Assembly (NCBI GenBank): GCA_000739535.1
Contig: DF820466.1
Coordinates: 696,321 to 760,320 of the forward strand
Origin: Candidatus Vecturithrix granuli
Lineage (GTDB): Bacteria > Moduliflexota > Moduliflexia > Moduliflexales > Moduliflexaceae
Direction of reading: 5' to 3'
DNA: 64,000 nucleotides
The translations under genes were made by a program, and so were the position numbers. The notes below the pieces were generated by a model. The model was not told the DNA's origin. It was given only the letters and a program-made list of their open reading frames with translations, and did no database searches. Shown here in pieces: positions 51,363 through 61,697 of the stretch. Each line of letters starts with the position of its first letter. Positions within the stretch are counted from its first letter, which is position 1.

Positions 51363-53822
51363 TTAGCTCATGGTTATTGCAACATGCTTTTTTTCTGGAA
51401 GAACACAAGCAGATGCTTCAATAAATACAGGAGCATCATCTGCAATGAGCACTTCAATACTGCTATGCGGTCCAAAATGGCCCTTGAGTACTTCTTCAGC
51501 CAGGGGATCTTCGATGTATCTCTGAAGAATTCGTCTGAGCGGTCTGGCGCCATAGGCAGGATCGAACCCTTTGTGAATGAGCCATTCCTTGGCCTCAAAA
51601 GAAAGCCTGAGAGTCATGTCTTTCTTTTGAAGTTGTACATTGATATCGTTAATCATCAGATCAATGATTTGGCTGATATGCTCCTGGGAAAGGGGGTGGA
51701 ACGTAATGGTTTCATCAAGCCGGTTCAAAAATTCCGGATTAAACACCCGTTTTAACTCGGCCTGAATAAGCGTATTCATCTGATTGTAAGAAGTCTCATC
51801 ATCCTGTTGATGAAATCCCAGAGATGTCGGTTTCTGAATTAATCGCGCACCGAGGTTTGAAGTCATGATGAGGACGGTATTTTTAAAATTCACGGTTCGT
51901 CCCATGCTATCCGTGAGTTGTCCATCATCGAGGACCTGGAGTAAAATATTAAAAATATCTGGATGAGCTTTTTCAATTTCATCGAGCAGAATCACAGAAT
52001 ATGGTCGTCGCCGGATTTTCTCAGTGAGTTGGCCGCCATCATCATAGCCGATATATCCCGGAGGCGCTCCGACCAGACGGGAAACTGCAAATTGTTCCAT
52101 GTATTCAGACATATCAATCCGAATCAAGGCGGCCTCATCGCCAAATAAAAACTCCGCTAATGCCTTGGATAATTCGGTTTTCCCGACTCCTGTGGGGCCA
52201 AGAAACATAAATGATCCTACCGGGCGTTTGGGATTACGAAACCCGGTGCGCGAGCGTCGGATGGCTTTGGATATGGACTGAATGGCTTCATCCTGCCCAA
52301 TAATGCGTCGGTGCAACTCTTCTTCTATATGCAGCAAGCGTTCGGATTCATCCGCCTCAATCCGGTTCAGGGGAATACCAGTCCAGGTCGAAGCCACAAA
52401 TGCGACGTCATCCGGTGTGACAACGGGACGGACCTTTTCGCGAGTTTCACGCCAATTCGTCTTGAGCAGGTCTAATTTCGTGCGAAATTGGCGTTCTCGA
52501 TCGCGCAGTTCGGCCGCACGTTCAAAATCTTGTTCCTCGACCGAAAGTTCTTTGAGCTTGTTGACTTCTTTAATTTGCTCGCTCAATTTTTTGAAACTGG
52601 ATGGATAGGTATAACCTTCAATTTTGCGTCGAGAACAGGCTTCATCCAGCACATCAATCGCCTTATCCGGAAAAAATCGATCGCTGATATACTGTTCAGC
52701 AAATTGAACCGCCAGCTTGATGCTGTTATCAGGAATCTTGACCTTATGATAGGTCTCATATTTTTCACGAAGACCCTTTAAAATCAGGCTGGTATGCTCG
52801 GATGTTGGTGGGCTGACAATAATACTTTGAAAACGGCGCGCCAACGCACCATCTTTTTCAATATATTTTCGATAATCTTCGAGGGTGGTTGCCCCAATAC
52901 ATTGCACTTCTTCCCGTGACAACGCCGGTTTCAGCATATTCGACGCATCCATCGAGCCTTCCGCCGCGCCAGCGCCAATCAACGTGTGAATTTCGTCAAC
53001 GAACAGAATAATTTCTTTTGAGGTTTTAATTTCATTGACGACGGCTTTCAGGCGTTCCTCGAACTGCCCCCGATATTTTGTGCCGGCCACTAAGGCCCCC
53101 AGATCCAGAGAAACAATCCGTTTGTTGCGGATGGATTCAGGCACGTCGCCGCGCACCATTCTCTGAGCCAGGCCTTCAACAATGGCGGTTTTGCCCACGC
53201 CAGGTTCTCCGATCAGTACAGGGTTATTCTTGGTACGACGACTCAAAATCTGGATGATCCTTTCCATTTCATCAACACGTCCGACAATGGGGTCTAACTT
53301 ATCCTGACGCGCTAATTCTGTCAGATCCGTGCTAAATTGCTTGAGCACCTTGAATTCTTTTTCATCTTTAGCCTTTTTCTGAGCGATGCCTAAAATGTGC
53401 AGAATCTGTCGTTTCAGTTTTTCCTCGGTCACGCCATATTCACGTAAAATCCGAGCTGCCTGGTTGTAGCGCTCTTTGAAAATACCGAGCAGCAGATGCT
53501 CAGTGCCAATATAATTATGATTAAAATGACGCGCATATTCGACCGCATACTCTAAGGCTTTTTTGGCCGCGACCGTAAACGGAATCTCACTTAATTTAGC
53601 AGAGGTAGATCGGCTTTTGATGATGTTGCTTTCGATTTCCCGGCGTAACGTTTCCGATGGTATCCGTAACTCTTGCAAACATGCGACAGCGACCCCTTCC
53701 CCTTCTTTGAGTAACCCTAAAAATAAATGTTCGCAATCCAGACTCTCGCTTTTCAGCCGGCTGGCTTCATTCCTTGACATCACTATCACTTTTCGCGCTC
53801 GTTCGGTAAATCGTGTAAACAT
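51363..53822 (-). CDS. clpC: ClpC-type AAA+ protease ATPase
   Basis: An 819-residue Clp unfoldase. A double N-domain (1-145) is followed by AAA-1 with Walker A GEPGVGKT (near 210) and Walker B VDEIHTL. A middle domain holds a UVR motif ([19 protein letters not shown], about 425-445), which distinguishes ClpC from ClpA/ClpB. AAA-2 has GPTGVGKTE (near 540) and LLDEIEKAH. The end lies beyond the AAA-2 lid. It feeds substrates to ClpP, which is not in the window. It begins 11 bp after mcsB, implying that arginine-phosphorylated proteins are its substrates, as in Bacillus. Confidence 0.9.
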   Translation of the reverse strand: MFTRFTERARKVIVMSRNEASRLKSESLDCEHLFLGLLKEGEGVAVACLQELRIPSETLRREIESNIIKSRSTSAKLSEIPFTVAAKKALEYAVEYARHFNHNYIGTEHLLLGIFKERYNQAARILREYGVTEEKLKRQILHILGIAQKKAKDEKEFKVLKQFSTDLTELARQDKLDPIVGRVDEMERIIQILSRRTKNNPVLIGEPGVGKTAIVEGLAQRMVRGDVPESIRNKRIVSLDLGALVAGTKYRGQFEERLKAVVNEIKTSKEIILFVDEIHTLIGAGAAEGSMDASNMLKPALSREEVQCIGATTLEDYRKYIEKDGALARRFQSIIVSPPTSEHTSLILKGLREKYETYHKVKIPDNSIKLAVQFAEQYISDRFFPDKAIDVLDEACSRRKIEGYTYPSSFKKLSEQIKEVNKLKELSVEEQDFERAAELRDRERQFRTKLDLLKTNWRETREKVRPVVTPDDVAFVASTWTGIPLNRIEADESERLLHIEEELHRRIIGQDEAIQSISKAIRRSRTGFRNPKRPVGSFMFLGPTGVGKTELSKALAEFLFGDEAALIRIDMSEYMEQFAVSRLVGAPPGYIGYDDGGQLTEKIRRRPYSVILLDEIEKAHPDIFNILLQVLDDGQLTDSMGRTVNFKNTVLIMTSNLGARLIQKPTSLGFHQQDDETSYNQMNTLIQAELKRVFNPEFLNRLDETITFHPLSQEHISQIIDLMINDINVQLQKKDMTLRLSFEAKEWLIHKGFDPAYGARPLRRILQRYIEDPLAEEVLKGHFGPHSSIEVLIADDAPVFIEASACVLPEKKHVAITMS

Positions 53823-53833
53823 AACGTATTTCC

Positions 53834-54889
53834 CTATAACTGTGTATTAGTGAGGCTTTGCCTCATCAGTGTAGCTCGGATAATATCCGGGTGATCGTTT
53901 TGTAAATTATACCCGCAAGATGACGCCGCGTAATCATGTTGGAGAACATACTGATAGATATGGGCAGGTTGTATCTGGATGAAGAGTTGATCAATTCGCT
54001 GTAGCTTTTTATGACGGAAAAGCGGCACGACAGGAATGGTTCCTGACGAGATGCCTAAGCGATAGATACCTAAAATCTGCATAGCAGCAGGCACATCAAG
54101 AGCTTGTGCTGTACAAAGGAGTACTCTTGCCCGCTCAAACTCTTTTCGAAAAATTCTTGCGGAATTCCTCAATAGATAGGTTCTTGCTCGTTGTTCCTGA
54201 AGAATAATTCGATGGCACATTGTCTGCAAATCCTCAAGAAGACGAAGAGCATTTCGCTCTTCTGCCCTCTGATTCGAGATTTGGAGCAAATAGCCTTGCG
54301 ACTCGCTCCCTTCTCCATACATGCCTCTAAGCGTGTATCCTGCCGAAATACAATGATTGATCAGGGGTCTCATCCGTTTAAGCATAAGGATCCCTGGAAT
54401 AAACATCAACACAGAAGCCCGTAACCCAAGTCCTGCATTTCTCGGACATGTTGTTAAATATCCATAGGGATCAGCATACGCAAAGTCAAGACATTCTTCC
54501 AGGGAAGTTTCAACCTGGCGCGCCCTCTGCCATGCCTCTTGTAGATGGAATCCAGAGGAGAAGCCCTGAATCCGGAGATGATCTTCTTCATTCACCAGAA
54601 TAGACGTATTTTGGGCTTTCTGGAGCACGAGCAAGCGTGAGCTTCCCTGGCTGGCAAATGTATGACTGATCACATATTGCTCTTCTAAAACCTTGCGTTC
54701 AAGGGGCGTGAGCCCATCGATCTCAATAAGTTCAGCCCCCTGAAAACGGGGGTTTGTTCGAACGATCCGACAGATACATTCACAAACTGCCTGTCGCTCT
54801 TCAGTGGAAGCAGCATGAGGAAAACGATGTTGTTTGATGTTGCGAGCCAGACGGACTCGGCTGCTGATCACATAGGGTAGCAGTTTCAT
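53834..54889 (-). CDS. mcsB: Protein arginine kinase McsB
   Basis: A 351-residue ATP:guanido phosphotransferase-family protein. Markers: [11 protein letters not shown] (9-19), [10 protein letters not shown] (near 98), [14 protein letters not shown] (near 150) and [16 protein letters not shown] (near 200). McsB phosphorylates arginines to tag proteins for ClpCP. Two oddities: the usual CPTN is CPRN, and the C-terminal phosphoarginine-binding motif RDxxRA reads PDIIRA, so the first Arg is lost. Neither McsA nor CtsR is adjacent. The start overlaps the lolD stop by 4 bp, so the gene is coupled to an envelope transporter. Confidence 0.88.
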   Translation of the reverse strand: MKLLPYVISSRVRLARNIKQHRFPHAASTEERQAVCECICRIVRTNPRFQGAELIEIDGLTPLERKVLEEQYVISHTFASQGSSRLLVLQKAQNTSILVNEEDHLRIQGFSSGFHLQEAWQRARQVETSLEECLDFAYADPYGYLTTCPRNAGLGLRASVLMFIPGILMLKRMRPLINHCISAGYTLRGMYGEGSESQGYLLQISNQRAEERNALRLLEDLQTMCHRIILQEQRARTYLLRNSARIFRKEFERARVLLCTAQALDVPAAMQILGIYRLGISSGTIPVVPLFRHKKLQRIDQLFIQIQPAHIYQYVLQHDYAASSCGYNLQNDHPDIIRATLMRQSLTNTQL

Positions 54890-55611
54890 AGGGATCTGTT
54901 ATCCTCAGTACGTGATGAATTTTTATTGATCTCGATCTGCTCAATTTCCCCATCGCGTAAATGGATGATTTTCTCGGCTCGATGAGCCAAATTCTCATTG
55001 TGCGTGACAAGGATAATCATCATGCCATGTTCCTGGTTCAACCGGCATAACACGTCGCTGATGGTTTCACCGGTTTTCGTGTCCAGGTTACCTGTTGGCT
55101 CATCGGCAAAAATGACTGTCGGTTCATTAATTATCGCTCTGGCAATCGCCACTCGTTGCTGTTCTCCACCTGACAATTCTCCAGGTTTATGGCGCACTCT
55201 GGCTTGTAAGCCGACTTCTTGAAGGGCGATATGTGCTTTCTCTTTGGCGACCGACTTCGAAACTCTCCGGATGAGCAAAGGCATCATCACATTTTCGAGC
55301 GCAGTAAATTCAGGCAACAGATGATGAAACTGAAACACAAATCCAATGTGTGTATTCCGAAATTGCGCTAACTTTGCCTCTTCAAGCTCAAACACATTAA
55401 TATCCTGATAATAGATTTTTCCACCTGATGGTCGATCTAAGGCCCCTAACAGATGTAAGAGCGTACTTTTCCCTGCCCCCGATGCGCCGACAATGGATAC
55501 CATTTCGCCGCTTCGGATAGTGAGATGAATATTTTTTAGCACATGGAGTGTTTCTGTCCCGATCTGGAACGATTTATTCACCCCTTCAACACGAATATAT
55601 GAGTTATTCAT
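54886..55611 (-). CDS. lolD: Lipoprotein-releasing ABC ATPase LolD
   Basis: A 241-residue ABC ATPase of the MacB/LolD group. Walker A GASGAGKST (near 42), signature LSGGEQQRVAIARA, Walker B VIFADEPTGNLD, and H-loop VTHNE are all intact. The start at MNNSYIR overlaps the end of the permease gene by 8 bp. With that permease it would release lipoproteins from the inner membrane to LolA. The mcsB overlap places it in the same transcript. Confidence 0.88.
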   Translation of the reverse strand: MNNSYIRVEGVNKSFQIGTETLHVLKNIHLTIRSGEMVSIVGASGAGKSTLLHLLGALDRPSGGKIYYQDINVFELEEAKLAQFRNTHIGFVFQFHHLLPEFTALENVMMPLLIRRVSKSVAKEKAHIALQEVGLQARVRHKPGELSGGEQQRVAIARAIINEPTVIFADEPTGNLDTKTGETISDVLCRLNQEHGMMIILVTHNENLAHRAEKIIHLRDGEIEQIEINKNSSRTEDNRSL

Positions 55612-56854
55612 AACGAAACACGACAACAGGATCTAATTTTGACGCCTGTCTGGCAGGATAAATCGTTGAAACAAAACAGATCATCAGCGCAGAAACGATC
55701 ACAAGCAAAATGTCTGTTCCTGTCATCGTAAATGGAAGATGATCCAGATAATAGATGCCACCATCAAGGCGAATAAGTTTATACGTATCAGCCAACCAGC
55801 ATACCACGATGCCTAATCCTGTGCCCAATACCGTTCCAATCCAGCCGATGACCGTTCCCTCGAGCATAAAAATTTTCATAATGCTTTTTGACGTAGATCC
55901 CATTGATTTTAAGGTCGCAATATCTGATTGTTTCTCAATCACCATCATCACCAACGTACTAATGATATTAAACGCGGCCACAAGCACAATCAACGCCAGA
56001 ATAAGGAACATCGCCAATTTTTCAAGATTAATCGCAGAAAACAGACTTTGGTTTAAATCTGCCCAATCCTGAATCAGGTACTCACTCCCAAGTATGTTTT
56101 TGATCTGCTTCACCACCTGTTTGGTGTGATCAATATTCTCAATACGAACTTCCAGACCGGAAATTTTTGTACCCATATTAAAGAAGGTCTGGGCGGCTGT
56201 CAAGGGAATATATGCCAGTCCTGCATCATATTCGTAAAAGCCAGAGCTAAATATTCCAACTACGTGGAATTTCTTTAATTTGGGGACTGGTCCGGTCGGC
56301 AACAGTCGCCCCATCGGTAAAATCAACGTCACTTCATCGCCCGTGAGCACTCCCAAAAGTCTTGCTAATTCCCAGCCAATAATAATCCCATGGCGTGGAG
56401 GACCTGTCAGCGTCTCTTGGTTTTGATAGGTTTGCCCTAGAAATTCGACATGGCCTTCGGTTAAATTTTTTTCCAGATGCGCTGTTGCCGTTGTTCGTTT
56501 AGGATCAATTCCCAAAAGCTTGACGCCCGCCACATTTTCAGCGGAACTCACCAGGACTTGCCCCCTGATATAGGGTAAAATACTAACAACCTGGCGAATC
56601 TGCTGCACCGTCTGGAGCAGTTCGTCGTGCTGTTCAATCCCTCCTTCGTGGGATTGGATGAGAATGTGAGCCATGATTCCAAGAATTTTATCACGAATAT
56701 CATTTTTAAACCCTGTCATCACAGCCAATACAATAATTAATGCCGCAACGCCGACAGCCACCCCGCCAATGGAAATCACACTAATCAGCGAAATAAACGC
56801 CTGTTTCCTTTTCGCTTTCAGATACCGAAGGCTGACAAATAATTCGTAAGACAT
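55604..56854 (-). CDS. Lipoprotein-releasing permease LolC/E
   Basis: A 416-residue permease with the LolC/LolE layout. One N-terminal helix (about 20-50) is followed by a large periplasmic domain (50-265) and three C-terminal helices (about 270-400). The start SYELFVSLRYLKAKRKQAFISLIS and the FtsX-type segment IATLKSMGSTSKSIMKIF are characteristic. Only one permease gene is present, so the transporter probably uses a homodimer (LolF-like). First gene of a seven-gene minus-strand run. A weak AAAGGT precedes the ATG. Confidence 0.88.
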   Translation of the reverse strand: MSYELFVSLRYLKAKRKQAFISLISVISIGGVAVGVAALIIVLAVMTGFKNDIRDKILGIMAHILIQSHEGGIEQHDELLQTVQQIRQVVSILPYIRGQVLVSSAENVAGVKLLGIDPKRTTATAHLEKNLTEGHVEFLGQTYQNQETLTGPPRHGIIIGWELARLLGVLTGDEVTLILPMGRLLPTGPVPKLKKFHVVGIFSSGFYEYDAGLAYIPLTAAQTFFNMGTKISGLEVRIENIDHTKQVVKQIKNILGSEYLIQDWADLNQSLFSAINLEKLAMFLILALIVLVAAFNIISTLVMMVIEKQSDIATLKSMGSTSKSIMKIFMLEGTVIGWIGTVLGTGLGIVVCWLADTYKLIRLDGGIYYLDHLPFTMTGTDILLVIVSALMICFVSTIYPARQASKLDPVVVFRYE

Positions 56855-56931
56855 ACCTTTTTAGTTGAATTTTTTGAATAAAAGTTCCCTGAGATCGTCA
56901 TTTTCTTGAATCTTTCCTGGTAGTCTTTCCA

Positions 56932-56959
56932 CTCATACTTTTTCTCAAACTGTTGTCAA
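56932..56959 (-). promoter_or_regulatory. Promoter of the lol-mcsB-clpC-bam run
   Basis: Minus-strand TTGACA (56954-56959) and TATGAG (56932-56937), 16 bp apart, about 75 bp before the permease start. The same -10 hexamer is used at 57395. Confidence 0.5.
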
Positions 56960-56997
56960 GATGAAAATGCAAGAGAAACACACACAGAAAGATTGGA

Positions 56998-57037
56998 ATA
57001 AAAAAAGGGAGTTACATATACGTAACTCCCTTTTTCG
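56998..57037 (-). terminator. Terminator of tRNA-Glu
   Basis: GGGAGTTAC (57007) pairs with GTAACTCCC (ending 57030) around a 6-nt loop, with a T-run on the minus strand after the stem and T on the plus strand as well, so it may be bidirectional. Confidence 0.8.
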
Positions 57038-57042
57038 CCTTA

Positions 57043-57117
57043 CGTCCCCAGGGGGATTTGAACCCCCGTCGCCGCCGTGAAAGGGCGGTGTCCTAGGCCA
57101 GGCTAGACGATGGGGAC
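57043..57117 (-). tRNA. tRNA-Glu (anticodon TTC)
   Basis: A 75-nt cloverleaf: acceptor GTCCCCA / TGGGGAC, anticodon stem CCGCC / GGCGG with loop CTTTCAC (anticodon TTC), T-arm GGGGGTTCAAATCCCCC. No encoded CCA. Discriminator G. Confidence 0.97.
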
Positions 57118-57157
57118 ACACAAACTTGTCCGTCTTCCTCTTTTGAAGACAGGGGGT

Positions 57158-57187
57158 ACATTACGAAACAGCATGGATTTTTGTCAA
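57158..57187 (-). promoter_or_regulatory. Promoter of tRNA-Glu
   Basis: Minus-strand TTGACA (57182-57187) and TAATGT (57158-57163), 18 bp apart, 40 bp before the tRNA 5' end. A GC-rich CCCCC run follows the -10, as in stringent discriminators. Confidence 0.5.
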
Positions 57188-57371
57188 TCTTTTTTTTCTC
57201 TCTTTTGATTTTTTTCTTGAATCAACTCTGTAACGCCTGTAAAAACATTACTTAGAGACACCATAGCTTGAAACGATAGATTTATCCTCTGAATTGCTGG
57301 TTATTACCGAGTCATGGTGATGATGTTGAATGGAGATTTCATCAGTCTGAAGGTTCTTACGTTGAAATTTC

Positions 57372-57400
57372 TTGACAGAGCATTCCTTTGGCTGTATGAG
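57372..57400 (+). promoter_or_regulatory. Promoter for sugar transferase
   Basis: TTGACA at 57372-57377 and TATGAG at 57395-57400, exactly 17 bp apart, 70 bp before the ATG. The rest of the 57188-57470 spacer has no gene. Confidence 0.5.
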
Positions 57401-57470
57401 ACATGCTAAACAAAAATCCTGAGTTAGATGTGGTTGTAAAATTTATGAGTCAACAGGGACAGGAAATGTC

Positions 57471-58931
57471 ATGAAAAAACACTGGCTGAAAAAAATTCGT
57501 TTGATTCTTCGTATCAAGACGTTTACCAAAAGTATTCGAGATTATATCAATTCGATGGCGCAAGAAGATTCGCACAGTCTGTATTATGAAGAAAATAAAC
57601 GCAAAATTATTGAAAAAATTATAGGACTGATCGATTTGAGTCAAGCTTTTCTCGCTCCTGACGGCAGCCTACCGGAACTCAGTGATTATGAAGCCTTACC
57701 CCCTGAAAAAGCCAGTCTATCGTTAAGTCAATTACTTGTGTTATTTCGACGAACCCTGACGCAGTTGCAAAATACCTCTCCAAAAATACAGGCCGAGGCG
57801 CTCGAAATATTGTATTCATATTTCATTGAATTACAGGGGTTATATGACTTAATTTTTGTGAGTCTCTATGAAAGTAATTCCTCTATTGTACCATTATCCC
57901 CTTCTGCCCTTGAAGAACACCAACGCCGATACTTAAAAGTGCCGGAAGAAATTGAACAGGATCCTTTGCTTCAAGAATATCAAAGCATCAAATATAAAGA
58001 TCTCATGAATGTTTCGAGTCTCCATCATCTGCATGTCGTGTTGTTGGACTTTCTGCCGCAATATCTATTGGCCAGATTGCAAGAACTTCTGTTCAAACAA
58101 GTTCAGAACAGAAATATCCTCGATCCCGCCTCTGTGACCGCTCTTGATGAATTGCGCGCCCTACTGGTGGAACACCCGTTAAGTAAGTCCACCAAACTCT
58201 CTGTGGCAATTCATCGTCATACGATGCGGATTTGTGACATCCTCTTCACTCGTGTTATGCTCCGCTGGGGGCGACCGCTCTTTGAATTACTGGTGCTGGC
58301 GACCTGGATCCAGACGGTCAAAGATCATATTGTCCCTGGAATCCATCGCCCGGCATGGAAAGCGGACCATCTGGATATCGAGCAGGAGGTCAGAGATAAT
58401 CATGGCTCTCCTGGAAAAATAAAAATGTCGAGTGCATTTTTTATGCAGCCGCGGATAAAATTTCGACTTGAGAGATTCCTCATTTTTAAAATTCGAACTA
58501 TGACCGTGGGAGAAATTGTGCGAACAACCGAATTAGGAAATTGGATGCGTCAGAATTCTCCCGATGAACTCTTGCAATTTTTCAATATTGCACTTGGCGA
58601 TATAGGCGGCATTGGCATTCGCACGATGCCGGAGCATGAAATTTTAGAAACCAAAGAAACGACCTGGTTATACGATGCCTTGATGAATTTTGTGCCAGGA
58701 GGAATGACCAGCCCGGGCAGCATCGTCATGCGCAATACCAATTATGGATTGACCAAAGCCCAACAGTTACTTCAGGAAATTCGGTTTTACGATCCCAGGT
58801 TTAAAGGTTCCTCCAGTCTATTCAATGATATCAAAATTCTGATCCGCAGTCTCGGAGTCATTAATAAAGGACGAGTCGGAAAAAACCTGGATCGAACAGA
58901 AAGTTTTACTGGAAAAAAGCGCGAACTCTAA
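57471..58931 (+). CDS. Divergent bacterial sugar transferase
   Basis: A 486-residue protein. The C-terminal third (about 320-425) matches the catalytic domain of undecaprenyl-phosphate sugar phosphotransferases (WcaJ/PglC family): FKIRTMTVGE, LGNWMRQNSPDELLQFFNIALGD, then IGGIGIRTMPEHE in place of the usual xxVGPRP motif. The Asp-Glu pair is kept (SPDELLQ). The first 260 residues are a helical region without recognisable domain, and only one weak hydrophobic segment (RPLFELLVLATWI) precedes the catalytic part. It may start a surface polysaccharide, but no other glycosyl gene is nearby, and the changed motif leaves activity uncertain. Confidence 0.7.
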   Translation: MKKHWLKKIRLILRIKTFTKSIRDYINSMAQEDSHSLYYEENKRKIIEKIIGLIDLSQAFLAPDGSLPELSDYEALPPEKASLSLSQLLVLFRRTLTQLQNTSPKIQAEALEILYSYFIELQGLYDLIFVSLYESNSSIVPLSPSALEEHQRRYLKVPEEIEQDPLLQEYQSIKYKDLMNVSSLHHLHVVLLDFLPQYLLARLQELLFKQVQNRNILDPASVTALDELRALLVEHPLSKSTKLSVAIHRHTMRICDILFTRVMLRWGRPLFELLVLATWIQTVKDHIVPGIHRPAWKADHLDIEQEVRDNHGSPGKIKMSSAFFMQPRIKFRLERFLIFKIRTMTVGEIVRTTELGNWMRQNSPDELLQFFNIALGDIGGIGIRTMPEHEILETKETTWLYDALMNFVPGGMTSPGSIVMRNTNYGLTKAQQLLQEIRFYDPRFKGSSSLFNDIKILIRSLGVINKGRVGKNLDRTESFTGKKREL

Positions 58932-58956
58932 AAAATGGTTTTACAGGGCTAATGGC

Positions 58957-58987
58957 AAAAACCGGGTTTTTGAAAACCCCGGTTTTT
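58957..58987. terminator. Bidirectional terminator, AACCGGG family
   Basis: CAAAAACCGGGTTTTTG..AAAACCCCGGTTTTT lies between convergent genes. Confidence 0.75.
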
Positions 58988-59006
58988 AATCACTCACCTT
59001 TCCGTG

Positions 59007-60269
59007 TCACATCCCTGATCCATGACGCCGGGGGAAAATATGCACCCATTGAATGGAACGGTCAGTGGCTTCTGTAATTTTAAAGATTGCTCCATGATAT
59101 TCCAGGGTTTCTCCGACAGGAGGGATATGTCGAAATTCCGACAATAAAAACCCTCCTAGTGTTTCAAACGCCCCTTCGGGAAAATCAATGCCAAGGATTT
59201 CATCGACATCATCGATTTCCATGCGAGCATTCATGCGATAGGATCCATCCGGAAGTTTCTGATACATTTCTCTGCTACGCTCATCAAATTCATCTTCAAT
59301 TTCTCCCACAATTTCTTCCAGGGAATCTTCAAGCGTGACGATGCCTAATGCCCCTCCATATTCGTTCACGACCACGGCGATTTGGGTATGATGACGCTGC
59401 AAATTTTGGATTAAATCAACAAGTGGCATCGTTTTTGGCACGTAGTAGGGTTTTCGAATAAAACGATCAATCGTAGCATCCTGGGGAGTCGCCCTGAGCA
59501 AATCGAAGGCATGAATTACGCCGATCAGGTTGTCAACCCGTTCTTCATAGATTGGGATTCGTGAAAAACCGCATTCGTGCATCGCCTCAATCGCATTATC
59601 AATGCTTGTCCCCTTTTCTAACAGATCCACATCCACTAACGGGACAAGAATTTCCTCTACGGTCGTATCGCCAAAATCGAACACTCGCTGCATCATGGCT
59701 TTGCGTTGTTGTTCAGCCAGGGTTCCATGGGTATCGAGGCTGAGCAGGAATTTGAGTTCTTCACGCGTCAAGGTCTGCTGTCGCTTTCTTTTCTCAACTC
59801 CAATGGTTCGAAGCAACCCATTCGCAATGGTTGACACGAAAAAGACGACAGGATAAAATAAGGTAAACGCAATATTGAGCAAAGGCGCGAGAATCGGAAC
59901 GAATCGATCGGCATACTGTTGTAAGACGCTTTTGGGCACGATTTCCCCAAAAATTAGAACAACTGGCGTCAGGAAAAGCACGACATAAAATGTAACATCT
60001 TCAGCAAAACGAGGAATCTGTGAAAGAACACTGGTCAGCATAACTGAGCCAAGTACCAGAGAAATATTGGTTCCGACCAACGTGGTGCCCAAAAACCGTT
60101 CAGGTTGTTGCAGCATCTTTTGCGCCTGGCGCGCGCCTTTTGATCCATTCGATACCAGATGGCGCAATTTAATTTTATCAACAGAAATGATCGCGATTTC
60201 TGAGCCGGAAAAAAACCCTTCACAGCACACACATACCAGAATAACAACCCCGGCTATCCAGAAGAACAT
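59007..60269 (-). CDS. CNNM/CorC family protein, paralogue 1
   Basis: A 420-residue membrane protein. A DUF21/CNNM domain with three to four helices (1-190; [17 protein letters not shown] near 22) is followed by a CBS pair (about 205-325; [34 protein letters not shown]) and a CorC/HlyC domain at the end. Family members are implicated in Mg2+/Co2+ transport or its control; the old 'hemolysin' name is not informative. It lies 35 bp downstream of a paralogue in the same direction; the two are about as similar as distant duplicates. Confidence 0.88.
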   Translation of the reverse strand: MFFWIAGVVILVCVCCEGFFSGSEIAIISVDKIKLRHLVSNGSKGARQAQKMLQQPERFLGTTLVGTNISLVLGSVMLTSVLSQIPRFAEDVTFYVVLFLTPVVLIFGEIVPKSVLQQYADRFVPILAPLLNIAFTLFYPVVFFVSTIANGLLRTIGVEKRKRQQTLTREELKFLLSLDTHGTLAEQQRKAMMQRVFDFGDTTVEEILVPLVDVDLLEKGTSIDNAIEAMHECGFSRIPIYEERVDNLIGVIHAFDLLRATPQDATIDRFIRKPYYVPKTMPLVDLIQNLQRHHTQIAVVVNEYGGALGIVTLEDSLEEIVGEIEDEFDERSREMYQKLPDGSYRMNARMEIDDVDEILGIDFPEGAFETLGGFLLSEFRHIPPVGETLEYHGAIFKITEATDRSIQWVHIFPRRHGSGM

Positions 60270-60304
60270 AATAATATCATGAAAAAAGGCTGAAGAGAGG
60301 ATAT

Positions 60305-61627
60305 TTAGAATATTTTTCCCTGCTCCTCAGACGTTTCTCGTTGAATGTGATGGTTTCTGTCTGTTTCTGTCTCGTTTTTTTCGACGAGAATTTCGAGAAT
60401 ACGGATATTGCGCACCTTATTGACCGTTAGGGTCAAACGATCAATCTGAACAGCATCTCCTTTTTGAGGCACTTTTCCAATCTGATCCAATAGCAGTCCC
60501 CCGACCGTACCATAATATTCAGGCGAAAAATCTGTGCCAAACAGTTGATTAAATTCATGAATGTGCATCATAGCGTTGATGGTGTAGCGTTTTCCCTCTT
60601 CTAAGGGATGAAACCAGTGCGATTCCTCGGTATCAAATTCATCACTGATTTCACCGACGATTTCTTCAAGAATATCTTCCAGGCAGACAAGGCCGGCAGT
60701 ACCTCCATATTCGTCCACCACAATGGCAATGTGGATTTTTTTCTTCTGGAAATCCTTGAGAAGTTCTTGAACCTTTTTGGTTTCAGGAATAAAATAGGCT
60801 TCTCGCACTACATTATCTAGATGGAAATCCTGATGTTCGCCATGAAAAAACGGCAGCAGATCTTTAACATACACAATCCCAACAATATGATCGATAGTGT
60901 CCTGATAGACCGGCACTCTGGCGTACAGTTCGGTACGGCATTTGGCAATAATCTCCTCAAAAGTATCAGATAAAGAAAAACAAAACATATCTGTGCGGGG
61001 GATCATGATTTCTTTGACAGACATTTTGCTGAAATCAAACAGGTTATCAAGCATCTTCCGTTCAGCCGTTTCAACCACCCCTTCGCGTTCACTCACATCA
61101 AGCAAGGTCCGAAATTCCTGACCGCTCAACAACCGCTCATGGCTTTTACGCTCGTCGCCAAACAGACGCAGAATGGCATCGGCAATGCCTGTCAGGACAA
61201 TGCGGATGGGAAAGATCACTTTTGAAAAAAACAATAGTGGACGGCAGGCAAAAAACGCATATTTTTGTGGGGTTTGCACTGCCAGGGCTTTGGGCGTAAC
61301 TTCTCCAAAAATGAGCAGTAATAAGGTCATTGTTACGGTGGCTACAACCTGACCTGTTTCTTCCCCCAGGAAACGGATACAAAGTGACGCTGCCGTAGAT
61401 GATGCTAAAATGTTGACGGTTTCATTCCCGATTAAGATCGTCACCAGGAGTTTACTTGGATGATCGAGTAATTGTCTGACAAGAGCGGCTGTGTAAGACC
61501 CCTCTTTTTCAAGGTGTTGAATGCGAACCGGATTCAGCGAAAACAGCGCAGTTTCAGAACCAGAAAAAAAAGCAGAACAACAGAATAAGAAGAACAACAA
61601 AATAAATGAACTGACAATGAGTTCCAT
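60305..61627 (-). CDS. CNNM/CorC family protein, paralogue 2
   Basis: A 440-residue protein with the same order as its neighbour: DUF21 helices ([17 protein letters not shown] near 19), CBS pair ([33 protein letters not shown]) and a C-terminal CorC domain, plus a charged 25-residue tail. The start at MELIVSS is preferred; codons upstream derive from a minisatellite. Tandem copies suggest a heteromeric or specialised pair in divalent-cation homeostasis. Confidence 0.88.
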   Translation of the reverse strand: MELIVSSFILLFFLFCCSAFFSGSETALFSLNPVRIQHLEKEGSYTAALVRQLLDHPSKLLVTILIGNETVNILASSTAASLCIRFLGEETGQVVATVTMTLLLLIFGEVTPKALAVQTPQKYAFFACRPLLFFSKVIFPIRIVLTGIADAILRLFGDERKSHERLLSGQEFRTLLDVSEREGVVETAERKMLDNLFDFSKMSVKEIMIPRTDMFCFSLSDTFEEIIAKCRTELYARVPVYQDTIDHIVGIVYVKDLLPFFHGEHQDFHLDNVVREAYFIPETKKVQELLKDFQKKKIHIAIVVDEYGGTAGLVCLEDILEEIVGEISDEFDTEESHWFHPLEEGKRYTINAMMHIHEFNQLFGTDFSPEYYGTVGGLLLDQIGKVPQKGDAVQIDRLTLTVNKVRNIRILEILVEKNETETDRNHHIQRETSEEQGKIF

Positions 61628-61631
61628 GTAT

Positions 61632-61697
61632 TCATTGAAGATTGAAGATTGAAGATCGTCAATTCTCAATATTCAATTCTCAATTCTCAATATTCAA
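61632..61697. repeat. Mirror minisatellite between dnaB and CNNM gene
   Basis: ATTGAAGATTGAAGATTGAAG... on the left, then CAATTCTCAATATTCAATTC repeated on the right. Same word set as 17892 and 26320. It occupies the SD region of the CNNM gene. Confidence 0.65.
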
